Shown: positions 1 through 10,578, counted from the stretch's first letter. The stretch: DNA of 64,000 bases from Marsupella aquatica (GCA_973895155.1 OZ316898.1:6324001-6388000); one strand, 5' to 3'. Notes: a model not told the origin generated them from the sequence alone. Program-made: numbers and translations.

Positions 1-523
1 TCAAATCTCCATGGCACTAAGTTGACGCCACCTTGTACTGCTGACTCACCCATTGTATGAGACGTTTTGTTTTGAAGTGTACAATCCGACCAGAAGAGCA
101 TTGGGTCTCCCATTGCAGTTCGAATGGAGCGAGTACCGTTTCTCAGAACGTGAGCAGCAACGGACGAAACCTCTCGTTAAGCATCGTTAGCAAACTAACA
201 ATGCCATCCCACATCTGTATGCTTTACATCTAAAGGCCAGGCCTCCATAAAACAGAGAGGCTCCGCGCAGCTGCCATGTACGAGGGTGTATGGTCGAGTT
301 CTGCGCAGCCTTGCAAGTTGAGGAAACAACGTACCAAAGTGTACACGTTTAAGGGACGTACAGAAACTTCACATTATCTAAATTATCCGATAACAGATAT
401 ATTTATAGTTCCAATTTGAATTATGGTCATGACAATTCTAGTTTCTATTGAGTCCTGTAGTTCAAGAGAGATCCCTAGTTCAAGAGAGATCCCTGAGTGC
501 GTTCACGAGAAAAGTAACAACTA
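1..523. other. intergenic, no gene seen
   Basis: No open frame or recognisable domain was found here. The only structure noticed is a short perfect tandem pair near 462-494 (an 18-base unit reading gttcaagagagatccct and its copy), just before the larger repeat that follows. Confidence 0.5.
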
Positions 524-524
524 A

Positions 525-845
525 TGATTTTGAGGCTCACGGGAACCATGAGACCAAAGTTGGACAATGTCGTCCAAGCGTCATGTTCTACTCCAACTTC
601 TACTGAATGTGGACAAGAGAGACTGGCGAAATCGTTGATTTCTCACTTCACATACAGTCTACTGAATGTGCACAAGGAGAAGTCACTTCACAGTCTACTG
701 AAAGTGCACAAGGAGAGGGCGAAATCGTTGATCTCTTCGGGATATTTTGAGGCTCATAGAAACCATGAGACCAAAGTTTGGCAATTGTCGTCCTAGTGTC
801 ATATCGTACTTCAGCGTCTACTGAATGTGGACAAGATAGGAAGGC
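525..845. repeat. imperfect direct repeat, about 217-bp offset
   Basis: Two related blocks, about 525-640 and 742-840, share 'ttgaggctca', 'ccatgagaccaaagtt', 'gtcgtcc' and 'tctactgaatgtggacaaga' in the same order. A further partial copy of the tctactgaatgtg/cacaaggaga module lies between them. The open frame across it is a by-product of the repeats and has no protein features. Confidence 0.6.
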
Positions 846-1050
846 GAATCTCCTTAGATGTCCCGTTCATGGAACAATATTTTTGCAGCTAGATTTCTAG
901 TTGGAACATCGGTCTTTGATCTTCGTCAGACTGTCTTCGTAATTGACCAATGCGGTCTCTGACTTCAGTCTTGTCACCAGGGAGAGAGAGAGAGAGTTTC
1001 AGGACATATTAAAAAGGGAAACGCCATGGGCAAGACAAATCTTCCCGGTT

Positions 1051-2139
1051 TTATGATTTGGATTGAGCAACGTCGTCGAGATCCGTCGTCCTGATAATGT
1101 CCGCCCACTCTCCAAGTGATTTCGTCTCCCTCTCCAAAACTGCTCCGATATAGGGTACCGAATCGCTCCCCAACGGCAGCCTCAACGGCAGTGTCCGACC
1201 CTCGCAGCGACCACTCTTCGTCAACACTTCAACAATCAGCTGTGCCCCTTTGGCCGGGTCGCCGGGTTGCTTACCTGACACGGCAGACACCATTTCCCTC
1301 ACTGGATCCATGAAGGGCTGGAAGTCCTCGATCCTCTGCGACGCACGATGCAGGTTGTCGAGCAAATTAGTGCGGAAGGTGCCCGGTTCGATGACCGTGA
1401 CCTCGATGCCCAAATGCGCTACCTCCTGCCGGAGTCCGTCCGTGATTCCAACCAGCGCAAATTGGTTCCGCTGTAGAGAGCGCTCCCGGGAAAGCTCTGC
1501 CAGCCGACTATAGAGCCGATATTGGCGATGACTACGGTCTTGCGAGAACGCATGTGGGGTAGGACAGCACGAGTGACAGAGAGTACCCCGAAGACGTTGG
1601 TTTCAAATTGGGCCCTCGTTTCTTCGTCGCTGTTAGATCAGAGTTGATACCAGTCAGACAACTGATGTTAGAAATGGAGCATTCAATTCACTCAATTCCT
1701 CATCACTGTGAGAGCGAATACAAAAAACGCAACGAGAACTTCGTATTAGAAACAGAGTCTGCAGTGAGAGGAACTTCGTAGAAAACGTTACTTCATGATG
1801 AGGGTAAGGGCATCATGTAATTGCAGTAGAAGAGGTCTCTTACCTGCATTCCTCGATTGTTCCAAGCACGCCATAACCAGCGTTGTTGACCAAAATGTCA
1901 ATCGCGCCATAGATCTGCAGCGCCTCATGGATGGCCTTCTGTACCGTAGCCTCGCCCGCCGTGACGTCCAACGCGAGTGTAGCAGCGCCTGCAACCTTCA
2001 AGCTCTCGAGTTTTGTGACATTGCGACCCGTTGCGATAACTTTGTCCCCATGGGCAAGAGCAGCTCTCGCTAGCTCATTGCCAAAGCCGGAGGAGCAGCC
2101 AGTGATGAGCCAGACTTTTGACGAAGCGATCGTGCTCAT
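1051..2139 (-). pseudogene. short-chain dehydrogenase/reductase (SDR), two exons, frameshifted
   Basis: Classical SDR oxidoreductase. Exon 1 is 2139 down to 1844 and starts with Met-Ser-Thr-Ile. It carries the Rossmann nucleotide-binding motif TGCSSGFG (residues 13-20), an Arg after the second strand (ATGRN, which suggests NADP), and the structural NNAG motif. The intron 1843-1630 has GT/AG ends, and exon 2 (1629 to 1051) continues the family pattern with the EECSDEE then QFETNVFG segments. The active-site YxxxK is broken: the frame reads YSGTN and then shifts, because one A is missing in the run at about 1459-1463. The downstream frame then resumes normally (QFALVG, GIEVTVIEPG) to a TAA at 1051. 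Sequence style resembles bacterial and fungal SDRs more than typical plant ones. A sequencing error at the short homopolymer would make it an intact gene. Confidence 0.82.
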
Positions 2140-2162
2140 TCTATTGCCTGTTGGAAATGACT

Positions 2163-2782
2163 CTAGGATTTCTCCGTGCTCGGAAGATGAATGAAGGTAT
2201 TGAAGTGCTTTCAGGAACCACACTCGCTGGTAAATCAATCTAGGATTTCTCCGTGCTCGGAAGATGAATGAAAGGGAATTGAAGTGCTTCAGCCACACTC
2301 ACTGGTAAATCAATCTAGGATTTCTCCGTGCTCGGAAGATGAATGAAAGGGAATTGAAGTGCTTCAGAAACCACACTCACTGGTAAATCAATCTAGGATT
2401 TCTCCGTGCTCGGAAGATGTATGAAAGGGAATTGAAGTGCTTCAAAAACCACACTCACTGGTAAATCAATCTTGGATTTCTCCGTGCTCAGAGGATGAAT
2501 GAAAGGGAATTGAAGTGCTTCAGAAACCACACTCACTGGTAAATCAATCTTGGATTTCTCCGTGCTCAGAGGATGAATGAAAGGGAATTGAAGTGCTTCA
2601 GAAACCACCCTCACTGGTAAATCAATCTAGGATTTCTCCGTGCTCAGAAGATTAATGAAATGGAATTGAAGTGCTTCAGAAACCACACTCACTGGTAAAT
2701 CACTCTAGGATTTCTCCGTGCTCGGAAGATTAATGGAAGGGAATTGAAGTGCAGCAGAAACCACACTCACTGGTCGAGCAGT
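2163..2782. repeat. 78-bp minisatellite, 8 copies
   Basis: The word ctaggatttctccgtgctc (or cttgg variant) starts at 2163, 2240, 2315, 2393, 2471, 2549, 2627 and 2705, giving a 75-78 bp period. Units differ by a few substitutions and small indels. The array begins about 25 bp upstream of the SDR start codon, so it occupies that gene's promoter/5' leader. The 73-codon frame read on the minus strand is only the repeat translated. Confidence 0.9.
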
Positions 2783-4175
2783 TCGAACATTGATATACAG
2801 CAATGAACTAGATCCACTCAGGAAATTTTCTCATGGGTTATCTGTAACAGCGAAAGCGTTCTCACTCATGGTGGATTGCAGTCACAAAAGCTGTTGCATA
2901 AATCAATATTTTTTGTTGTGGCACTGGACCCACAGTAGCCCTTGCGTGTGCAGGAACATAGTGAGCTCGTGGAACTTGTTGTCCTCGTGGAACTTGTGTT
3001 CACATAATAAGATCTTCATAGTTAGGAGGCACATCAGAATTTATAAATCAGGGATCTTCATGGTGCCACCAAAGGGGGTCTTCACAAAACGAGCGACGGC
3101 ATCTTCATGGTCCCATTTGGGCGTCTCCAAGCTCTGGTATACCAGGATAAAGACTTCCTATAAACTGTGTCATAACTCAAAGGGATGGTGGTGCCACAAG
3201 TGGCACTTTGTACCAGGATAAAGTATACGGCTAAGGACGGGAGTTATGGGATATACAGTCGACCCACTTATGCAGGGAGACCATAAATGGGAGAGTATAT
3301 GCTGGGATGAGTGACCCACCTTAACATTATGTTAACATTATGTTAAGGTTGTCAAATATTGACAAATCATACTCTGCCATGTGTAATGACAACATCCTCA
3401 ACATCCAGACAAAACATACTTTACCATTTTTATTGATAAGATCATGAATATCCAGCTATTCCACTGGTAAACATATTAGCCTAGCAGACCGTATTCATAT
3501 TCAAACATATTAGCCTAGCAGACAGTATTCATATTGTTCATTTCTAATGAGATAAAATCCAAGAGAGATGTGCTGATGTGTCAGGGTATGAGTGAACCAG
3601 AACCTGAATTGAAGACCAGCCGACCTTAACGACTATTCATAAACTCTCTCATAACTCAAGAGTCATGGCTGGTGCCACCAAAGTGGCCCTTCACAAAACA
3701 AGCGAAGGCATCTTATGGTCCCACTAGGGCATCTCAAAGCTCTGGTATACCAGGATAAGGACTTCCCATAAACTCTCTCATAACTCAAGAGTTATTGGAG
3801 CTCGCATAAAAGTAGAGCAAGCCAGTAGTTGTGATCTCCAGTTGAAGTAAGGAAAGTTCGCAAGCTCAACACTTAACCAATAACCTGAATAACTTTCCTA
3901 TAATTACAGACACAATTTTGGAATGCTTGGGGCCTGGCGTGGTGGTGGCTACTGCATTTGGGATGGCGATTGACCAAGCATCAAGGAAAAGAGATCTATA
4001 TACCATCAGACTGAGGTGAGGCCATAACCCTTGTCTTATGGGGAGTCAATGTCTTCAACCCATTTTTCAAATCCTTAATTTGGTCCTATAACCAGAGTTA
4101 TGATATAGACCATGAATCCGTAACTTTCAGCCACAGCCTGCCTTTGCGATGCCCTACTAAAGTGGCATAGACTTT
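2783..4175. other. intergenic, duplicated non-coding blocks
   Basis: No gene was recognised. A block around 3060-3235 and another around 3640-3800 share 'agctctggtataccaggata', 'cttcc(t/c)ataaact' and 'cataactcaa', so a segment of roughly 150 bp is duplicated. A third partial copy of the cataactcaagag word lies at about 3640-3665. Confidence 0.5.
3469..3536. repeat. 34-bp tandem pair
   Basis: Two adjacent near-identical 34-bp units, each starting aaacatattagcctagcaga and differing by one base (ccg versus cag). Confidence 0.75.
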
Positions 4176-4865
4176 TCAAACCAGCAGAGTCAGCACTAGC
4201 CAGGACACCTCAAACCTGACCATAGATAACTTTCTGTGCCCAAAAGTACCAGTTTTGACATTGGTTGCAAGTTGTAAACCACCAATTGTGAGTCTGCCAC
4301 TTTGGTTTTGGGAAAACCTATGTGACCGTGATTGACCTAACCAGGACCTCACCTGGTGCATATTAGCCACCAACTGTGATCTAGTATCACTCAACAATGG
4401 AACATTCTCCAAAATGTATGGAGGAGATATATGATGATGCGCCTGCAAATACCTCATGACTCGCAGCATCTCCCAAAACATGTGGGAATGATGGTCCTTT
4501 AGACCAGATCCAGTGCCTGCAAAGGAATGGCCCTGGCATGGCCAGCCATCAAGCACTAAGTGTATCTCACCTACTCGAGCAAAATCTGGCGCCCCCAACA
4601 ATGAGATATCTGTAGGTAATGCATGCACATAGCCCCAAATAGCTGATAAGGGCAGTAACTCGGGAAATTGTTGATACAATCTAGCAACATGGCAAAGAGA
4701 CACACACCTAGCAGTCTCATCTCTCTCCACATATAGATATTGCTGCACTCTAATACCATCCTGTAAGATAGCAACTAAACCGATACTCATGCCACCAAAT
4801 TGTTGAGCATAGACGACATTCGTAACGGCAAGCCCATGAACCATCCAACGCACAATAGTCGACAC
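4176..4865 (-). CDS. C5-cytosine DNA methyltransferase fragment, probably retroelement-borne
   Basis: A 229-codon open frame shows the order of motifs of C5-cytosine methyltransferases: a motif I-like glycine stretch QQFGGMSIGL (residues 21-30), the acidic position after YLYVE, catalytic motif IV with Pro-Cys-Gln (GWPCQGHS, Cys110), and motif VI ILENVPLL (Glu153-Asn-Val). The remaining motifs and the target-recognition domain are not seen; after about residue 178 the sequence stops looking like the family. The open frame begins with a GTG, so the true start is unknown. It has no zinc finger, BAH or chromodomain, so it does not look like host MET1, CMT or DRM. DNMT genes carried by Ty3/gypsy elements are known from Klebsormidium and dinoflagellates (de Mendoza and colleagues). 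Membership in such an element is inferred; no pol domain was found next to it. Confidence 0.62.
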   Translation of the reverse strand: MSTIVRWMVHGLAVTNVVYAQQFGGMSIGLVAILQDGIRVQQYLYVERDETARCVSLCHVARLYQQFPELLPLSAIWGYVHALPTDISLLGAPDFARVGEIHLVLDGWPCQGHSFAGTGSGLKDHHSHMFWEMLRVMRYLQAHHHISPPYILENVPLLSDTRSQLVANMHQVRSWLGQSRSHRFSQNQSGRLTIGGLQLATNVKTGTFGHRKLSMVRFEVSWLVLTLLV

Positions 4866-6174
4866 AGAGAGATACGTGGTTCACCTCCACATGAGGCTAC
4901 ATCCACGGGAACACACAAGAGCTTTACTGTACTCTAGGCCGACCGGCCATACCAAGCATCCACAGCACAAACTCTCCCTATCTCTCAACTAGCTCTGTAA
5001 CAATGAGCCTAAGTTCCACCAGGGTCTGGCATCAGCCCTGGCTATATGCACAACAGCACTACCGCTAACATTAGCTAAGTCCTAACCCGAGTTAGACTAA
5101 CTGTGGTTAGCTCAAAAGTAACAAGACTAGAGCAATATCTAACACAAATAACTCTAGCATGTGAATACCCTCTCGGGACATGTCCACAAAATGGGTGTGG
5201 TGTCCAATGGCGACATAGTAATCAAACTGGAGCAGCAACTTGGAAGTTTTCATGAGCGTAAAGGTTTCATGAGCTTAAACCTGGAACGGTTTGTGAGCTT
5301 TCTTGGAGGCTAGATATATATTATCGTGCCAAAGGGCAAAAAATGCTGAACCGGGAGACATGATCCCAATGGCAAAAACAACCCATGAAGGGAAGGAAAA
5401 GAGGCTAGAACTCCTGCCTAGACATGCATTATAATACCTAATTTATGTTTGGGAAATGGTTAATATTTGTGGGCAAAAATAAATTTAAAAAATTATTTGT
5501 GGACAATAGATTATGGGAATAGCAAGGGCCTCCAAAGTTGTTTACATGTACTTACTTGCCTTCCTAACAGAATTTACTAAATGCAGAAAGGATATATATT
5601 ACACTAGCCCAATGCCCATCACAATTGTCATTTCACCCATGTAATTACTGATCTGACAATGTCAGGCATTCAACAACAATGTACATTCAAGTGGGACAAG
5701 ATAATACATGATGAGATTGGGGATTGAAGTGTCACAGGTTTGGTTGAGTGCTTATATATGGCTACAAAAATCTTAGTTGTGATCAGGATACTTGTCGCAA
5801 TCGTTCTTATTGTTACAAAAATGACCAGCCAAAAAATAAAGATGAGCACATTTTGCACTAGTGAATTTATTCAAACTTGGCCCACAAAATCCAGGGTTAA
5901 ACTACTTCTGCCACTTGCACAATGTTTGCCAATTCTTGAAAAATTAAACTGCACCATCAAATGAGTAGGGCAAATTACTGGATATCTTGTCTGTGAACTT
6001 TGGGGAGGAATGGTTAGCTGAGAGGGTGAGTGAGTATGAAAGCAAGTTGAGGGTGCAAGAAATTTATCTGCATTGGTTTCTCTGACTTCTACTTGGCAGG
6101 GAAGCGGTCTGAGGGAGCTAAGATTGGTGTCATGTGTACTATATGGTTTGGTTGTTGCCTGTTCTAGATCGAGA
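4866..6174. other. intergenic, nothing recognised
   Basis: No coding family, structural RNA or strong repeat was seen. A 74-codon frame at 5740-5964 has no features. The stretch is moderately AT-rich and probably old transposon flank, given the methyltransferase fragment on one side and the duplicated block on the other. Confidence 0.4.
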
Positions 6175-6445
6175 GTTGACTATCAAAAATCTTAGGAACC
6201 ACGTGCGATCCAAAATATGTATTTTTGATAGAAATTAACTAAATTTCTAAAAAACATAGAAGGAAAAAGAAGGTATTATAAACTCATGCTTATAGATTAT
6301 TCTCTAATATATACCTTTTATAAAATAAAATAGGTTATTAATATTGAAAATGAAGAATATTCTTAAAATATTTTCTTTATAAAATAGGTCTATTTATATT
6401 AGGCTAGGATCGCATGTGATACCCCAAAATATACATTGAGTTAAC
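6175..6445. mobile_element. AT-rich element with inverted ends, copy 1
   Basis: The left end gttgact, then ccacgtgcgatcc, is mirrored at the right end by ggatcgcatgtgatacc, then agttaac, so the ends are imperfect inverted repeats. The interior is AT-rich and has no ORF. Size and structure suggest a MITE-like non-autonomous DNA element, though an LTR-like role cannot be excluded because it recurs at regular spacing. Confidence 0.5.
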
Positions 6446-7069
6446 CCCCCGAGATCTAGTAATGCTTCTAGAATTCTTTCACATAATTTTTTGAGCTTTT
6501 GTTCTCTGTTGTTGTTCATGTGATCAGTAGCTGCAATGCAATAAACCTTCGTTCCAGGGTGTTCAACAGAGTACCTAGAGAAGTGCTAGAGAGGTTAGTG
6601 CCCACCTATCTCTAGTTTTTCACTCTTATTTTTCTTCCTTGCATTGTGGACCTGAGTATTGGCTTGGCTTTAAGAGCAGATTTTATTGACATTTGGCAAA
6701 TCATGACTCTTCTTTTTATGTTTGATATTTTATTGTTGTTTCTAGAGTTTGGAGCCCAATCTTATTAGGAATGTATTTATAGGTTAGTGTTTAATCAAGG
6801 TGACTAATATTAGTTACATATCAAGTGTGAGTGTGAATTCAGGCAATGAAAGGAGTCAAAGGAAGGAAATGCAAAGAGACACATGAGGTTAGTATCTGTT
6901 CAATTAAATTTCTCCAACTCAAATGGAGAAAAATAACAGTTGGGTTTATTGAGAATAAAAGAATAAAAACTTACTAATCAAGTTTTTTTTTATAAACTAA
7001 AATGACTCTGTATTGGGTTTTGGGACTTGACAAGTGTTGTCTCTTGTGTGCCTTTTCTGCAGAGCATTT

Positions 7070-7560
7070 GTCTTACTTGGAAGGACAATGCTAGGGAGTC
7101 TATCACCTCCGAGACACTACAACTAATTTGACAGATTGCCCCTGGGCTTACTATGGACGACCCTGCAATTGTGGTGCAGGTTACAGATCAACATGTTGTT
7201 CACGCAATACTTGGTTTGACATTATTTTGTTCCAGCTGGTTTTTAACAGGGACCCACTCAACAGGTTTCTTATGATAGATTTAGGTCTTGGTTAGTTACA
7301 CAGGCTCACTTGAGTTCTGGAGTGAGTGTTGCCTAGCAGATTGATGCTTCGCACACCACTTGTTGGCAACATCCCTCTCTTGATCAGATGCTTGACATAG
7401 TGTATGTGAGATGGCAGCATGCACATTGGTTAGGTGCCATCCACGACGCCAGATATCCTAGTCATGTTTGCCTGGTCCTGTGCATGATAGGCTCACACAG
7501 TGGGCGTGCTAGTATGGGGATAGTGCCTCACGTTTTCTATTGAGACTTAATGCTTGCTAT
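7070..7560 (+). pseudogene. decayed unknown ORF in unit 1
   Basis: A frame starting near 7070 reads like protein (ESITSETLQLI, then APGLTMDDPAIVVQVTDQHV, then LDIVYVRWQHAHWLGA) but is interrupted by TGA and TAG codons. The same residues occur in the second unit. No known domain was recognised. It may be the remnant of a protein carried by the duplicated element. Confidence 0.35.
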
Positions 7561-7762
7561 TGCCAGTATGTTGGTTGGTTTGGATAGGGACTAGTCCTGT
7601 TATTGTCATCATTACTTGTTCAGTTTTAGATAGGTGGGATTGACTCCAGTTTCAAAGGCACATCGTTTCTTTTTCTAGTTTTTTGACATTTTGATACAAT
7701 CACAGTGTGATTGATCAGTTGCAATGCCCTTTTTTCCACCGTTGGCTTCATGCTCTTGGGGG

Positions 7763-8032
7763 GTTGACTGTAAAAAATCTTAGGAACCACATGCGATCCA
7801 AAATAGGTATTTTTGATAGAAATTAGCTAAATTTTTAAAAAGCATAAGAAGCAAAAGAAGGTATTATAAACTCATATTTAAAGAATAATCTATAATATAT
7901 ACCTTTTATAAAGTAAAATTAGTAATTAATTTTGAAAATAAAGAATGTTTTTGAAATATTCCTATTATAAAATAAGTGTGTTTATATTAGGCTAGGATCA
8001 CACGTGGTACCCCAAAATATACATTTAGTTAA
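7763..8032. mobile_element. AT-rich element with inverted ends, copy 2
   Basis: Second copy of the element described at 6175, with the left end gttgactgtaaaaaatctt and the right end cacgtggtacc then agttaa. The right-hand C run is shortened to aaaaccc here. Confidence 0.5.
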
Positions 8033-8654
8033 AAACCCTGAGATCTAGTAATGCTTCTAGAATTCCTTCACATAATTTTTTGAGCTTTTGTTCTCTGTTG
8101 TTGTTCATGTGATCAGCAGCTGCAATGCAATAAACCTTTGTTCCAGGGTGTTCAACAGAGTACCTAGAGCAGTGCTAGAGAGGTTAGTGCCCACCTATCT
8201 CTAGTTTTTCGCTCTTATTTTTTTCCTTGCATTGTGGACCTGAGTATTGGCTTGACTTTAAGAGCAGATTTTGTTGACATTTGGCAAATCATGACTCTCT
8301 TCTTTTTATGTTTGATATTTTATTGTTGTTTCTAGAGTTTGGAGCCCAATCTTATTAGGAATGTATTTATAGTTTAGGGTTTAATCAAGGTGACTAATAT
8401 TAGTTACATATCAAGTGTGAGTGTGAATTCAGGCAATGAAAGGAGTCAAAGGAAGGAAATGCAAAGCGACACGTACATGAGGTTACACATGAGGTTAGTA
8501 TCTGTTCAATTAAATTTCTCCAACTCAAATGGAGAAAAATAACAGTTGGGTTTATTGAAATAAAAGAATAAAAACTTACTAATCAAGTTTTTTTTTATAA
8601 ACTAAAATGACTCTGTATTGGATTTTGGGATTTGACAAGTGTTGTCTCTTGTGT

Positions 8655-9150
8655 GCCTTTTCTGTAGAGCATTTGTCTTACTTGGGAGGACAACGCTAAG
8701 GAGTCTATCACCTCCGAGACACTACAACTAATTTGATAGATTGCCCCTGGGCTTACTATGGACGACCCTGCAATTGTGGTGCAGGTTACAGATCAGCATG
8801 TTGTTCACGCAACACTTGGTTTGACATTTGTTCAAGCTGGTTTGTAGCAGGGACCCACTCCTCAGGTTTCTTACGATAGATTTAGGGCTTGGTTAGTTAC
8901 ACAGGCTCACCTGAGGCCTAGCAGATTGATGCTCCGCACACCACTTGCTGGTAACATCTCTCTCTTGCTGAGATGCTTGACATAGTGTATGTGGGATGGC
9001 AACATATGCATTGGTTAGGTGCCATCCAGGACGCCAGATATCCTAGTCGTGTTTGCCTGGTCCTGTGCATGATAGGCATAGGATGTGGGCGTGCTAGTAT
9101 GGGGATAGTGCCCCACATTTTCTATTGAGACTTGATGCTTGCTGCTGCCA
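8655..9150 (+). pseudogene. decayed unknown ORF in unit 2
   Basis: This is the second copy of the coding-like stretch, with residues such as TMDDPAIVVQVTDQHVVHA, VSYDRFRAWLVTQAHL and HWLGAIQDARYPSRVCLV. In-frame TGA and TAG codons fall where the protein pattern suggests Gln or Arg codons, which is consistent with C-to-T decay. A small deletion after the AHL segment separates it from copy 1. Function unknown. Confidence 0.35.
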
Positions 9151-9347
9151 GTATGGTGGTTGGTTTGGATAGGGACTAGTCCTGTTATTGTCATCACTAC
9201 TTGTTCAATTTTAGATAGGTGGGATGGACTCCAGTTTCAAAGGCACATCATATCTTTTTCTAGTTCTTTGACACTTTGGTACGATCACAGTGTGATTGAT
9301 CAGTTGCAGTGCCATTTTTTCCACCGTTGGTTTCATGTTCTTGGGGG

Positions 9348-9984
9348 GTTGACTATAGAAAATCTTAGGAACCACGTGCGATCCAAAATATGTATTTTTG
9401 ACAAAAATTAGCTAAATGTTTAAAAAGCATAGGAAGCAAAAGAAGAGATTATAAACTCATATTTAAAGAATACTCTCCAATACATACCTTTTGTAAAGCA
9501 AAATAGATAATTAATATTGAAAATAAAGAATGTTTTTGAAATTTATTCACCCTATTCATTAAAAGTGTATATTATTTTGTTCACTTTTAGGCCTCTAAAT
9601 GTTCACTTTTTATTCTCTAAATGTACACTTTTTATTCTCTAAATGTACACTTTTTAAACCCAAAAGGTACACTATGATGCAATACTCTACACCTAAATGA
9701 TTAATTGGAAACCTAAGAGGGCAAAAATGATCTTGACTATAAAGAGTCTCATCCTAGTTCATTTACAAAGGATAAACATGGTGGTACATTTGATGACCAT
9801 CAACTTTATTTCTTGTCCAATTGTACACTTTTTCAAGGCCAAATGTACACTTTCTAGTGCCCAAATGTTGAATAATAATTAACTTTTAATGAATAAATTA
9901 TAATGAGAATTCCCATTATAAAATATGTGTGTTTATATTAGGCTAGTATTGCACGTGGTACCCCAAAATATACACTAAGTTAAC
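9348..9984. mobile_element. AT-rich element copy 3, split by an insertion
   Basis: Left part 9348-9542 and right part 9909-9984 together correspond to the ~270-bp element (the right part has cacgtggtaccccaaaatat and then agttaac). The 366 bp in between is absent from copies 1 and 2. Confidence 0.6.
9543..9908. mobile_element. 366-bp insertion with 'tgtacacttttt' motifs
   Basis: Comparison with copies 1 and 2 shows this segment as an insertion. Near its ends the word tattcattaaaagt (9551 on) is matched in inverse orientation by acttttaatgaata (about 9881-9896), so it has subterminal inverted repeats. Inside, the motif aaatgtacacttt(tt) or a close variant recurs at least six times in one orientation. 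No ORF of note. MITE-like, class unknown. Confidence 0.55.
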
Positions 9985-10578
9985 CCCCGAGACTACGAGA
10001 TGGCGAGTGAGGAAAGGAAGACCAGGAAGCTTCCCGTGAATTTTGCTCAAGAGTTATATGGTGAATACACCTTTCAGATTTTGTCTTATTCAAAGTTTTG
10101 GTGTCTTATATTTTTATTTCAATGTGCCTTATCAAGGGGCAGCCTGTGTATAATGTACATTTTTATTTAATTTATGGACCCCTTTAATTTTAAATCTAGA
10201 GTACTTTGAACTTATTGTGGCAGCCCCTTTATAAATTTTGATGTTTGTGATTTATCAGAGATGAAGGAATGGCTACAGTACACCACTTGAACAAAGTATT
10301 CTCATGAATGAGAGAAATGGTTCTCATTGTGTCTTAAGTTCTTCTTATGTCTTTTTTTCCTAAGTTTATGGTTTTTATTGAAATGAGTGTCATTCATGAG
10401 TACATTGAATTAAGTGTAGACATCGTAGCATCCTTGATTGTACTTTTCATTAGTAGCTGTGCACCAATCTTTCTAGTTATGTTCTCATATTTTATTTACT
10501 TTCAAATCACTACAAGACAAAAACTCAAACATTACAAGACAAAAACTCAAACATGTTCCACCATGCTATATTGAGAGT
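9985..10578. other. intergenic, possible short exon at 9999-10060
   Basis: An ATG at 9999 opens MASEERKTRKLPVNFAQELYG followed by a GTGAAT donor-like site, which could be a first exon of the remnant downstream. It is too short to assign. The remainder is AT-rich and shows a small tandem pair (acaagacaaaaactcaaaca, twice) around 10511-10552. Confidence 0.3.

Larger units (their letters stand above)
6175..9347. repeat. 1.59-kb tandem duplication (two full units)
   Basis: The word gttgact followed by aaaatcttaggaacca begins at 6175, 7763 and 9348, spacing 1588 and 1585 bp. The two full units match closely along their whole length: for example ggtgttcaacagagtaccta, atttggcaaatcatgactct and ccctgcaattgtggtgcagg occur in both. 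Each unit is a ~270-bp AT-rich element followed by ~1.3 kb of other sequence. The third start (9348) opens only the AT-rich element. No reverse transcriptase, integrase or transposase was recognised. Confidence 0.88.

Noticed and set aside
6175-9984. Classical LTR retrotransposon with three LTRs
   Set aside because: Spacing is suggestive, but no primer-binding site, polypurine tract, TG..CA ends or pol domain were found, and the repeat has inverted ends.
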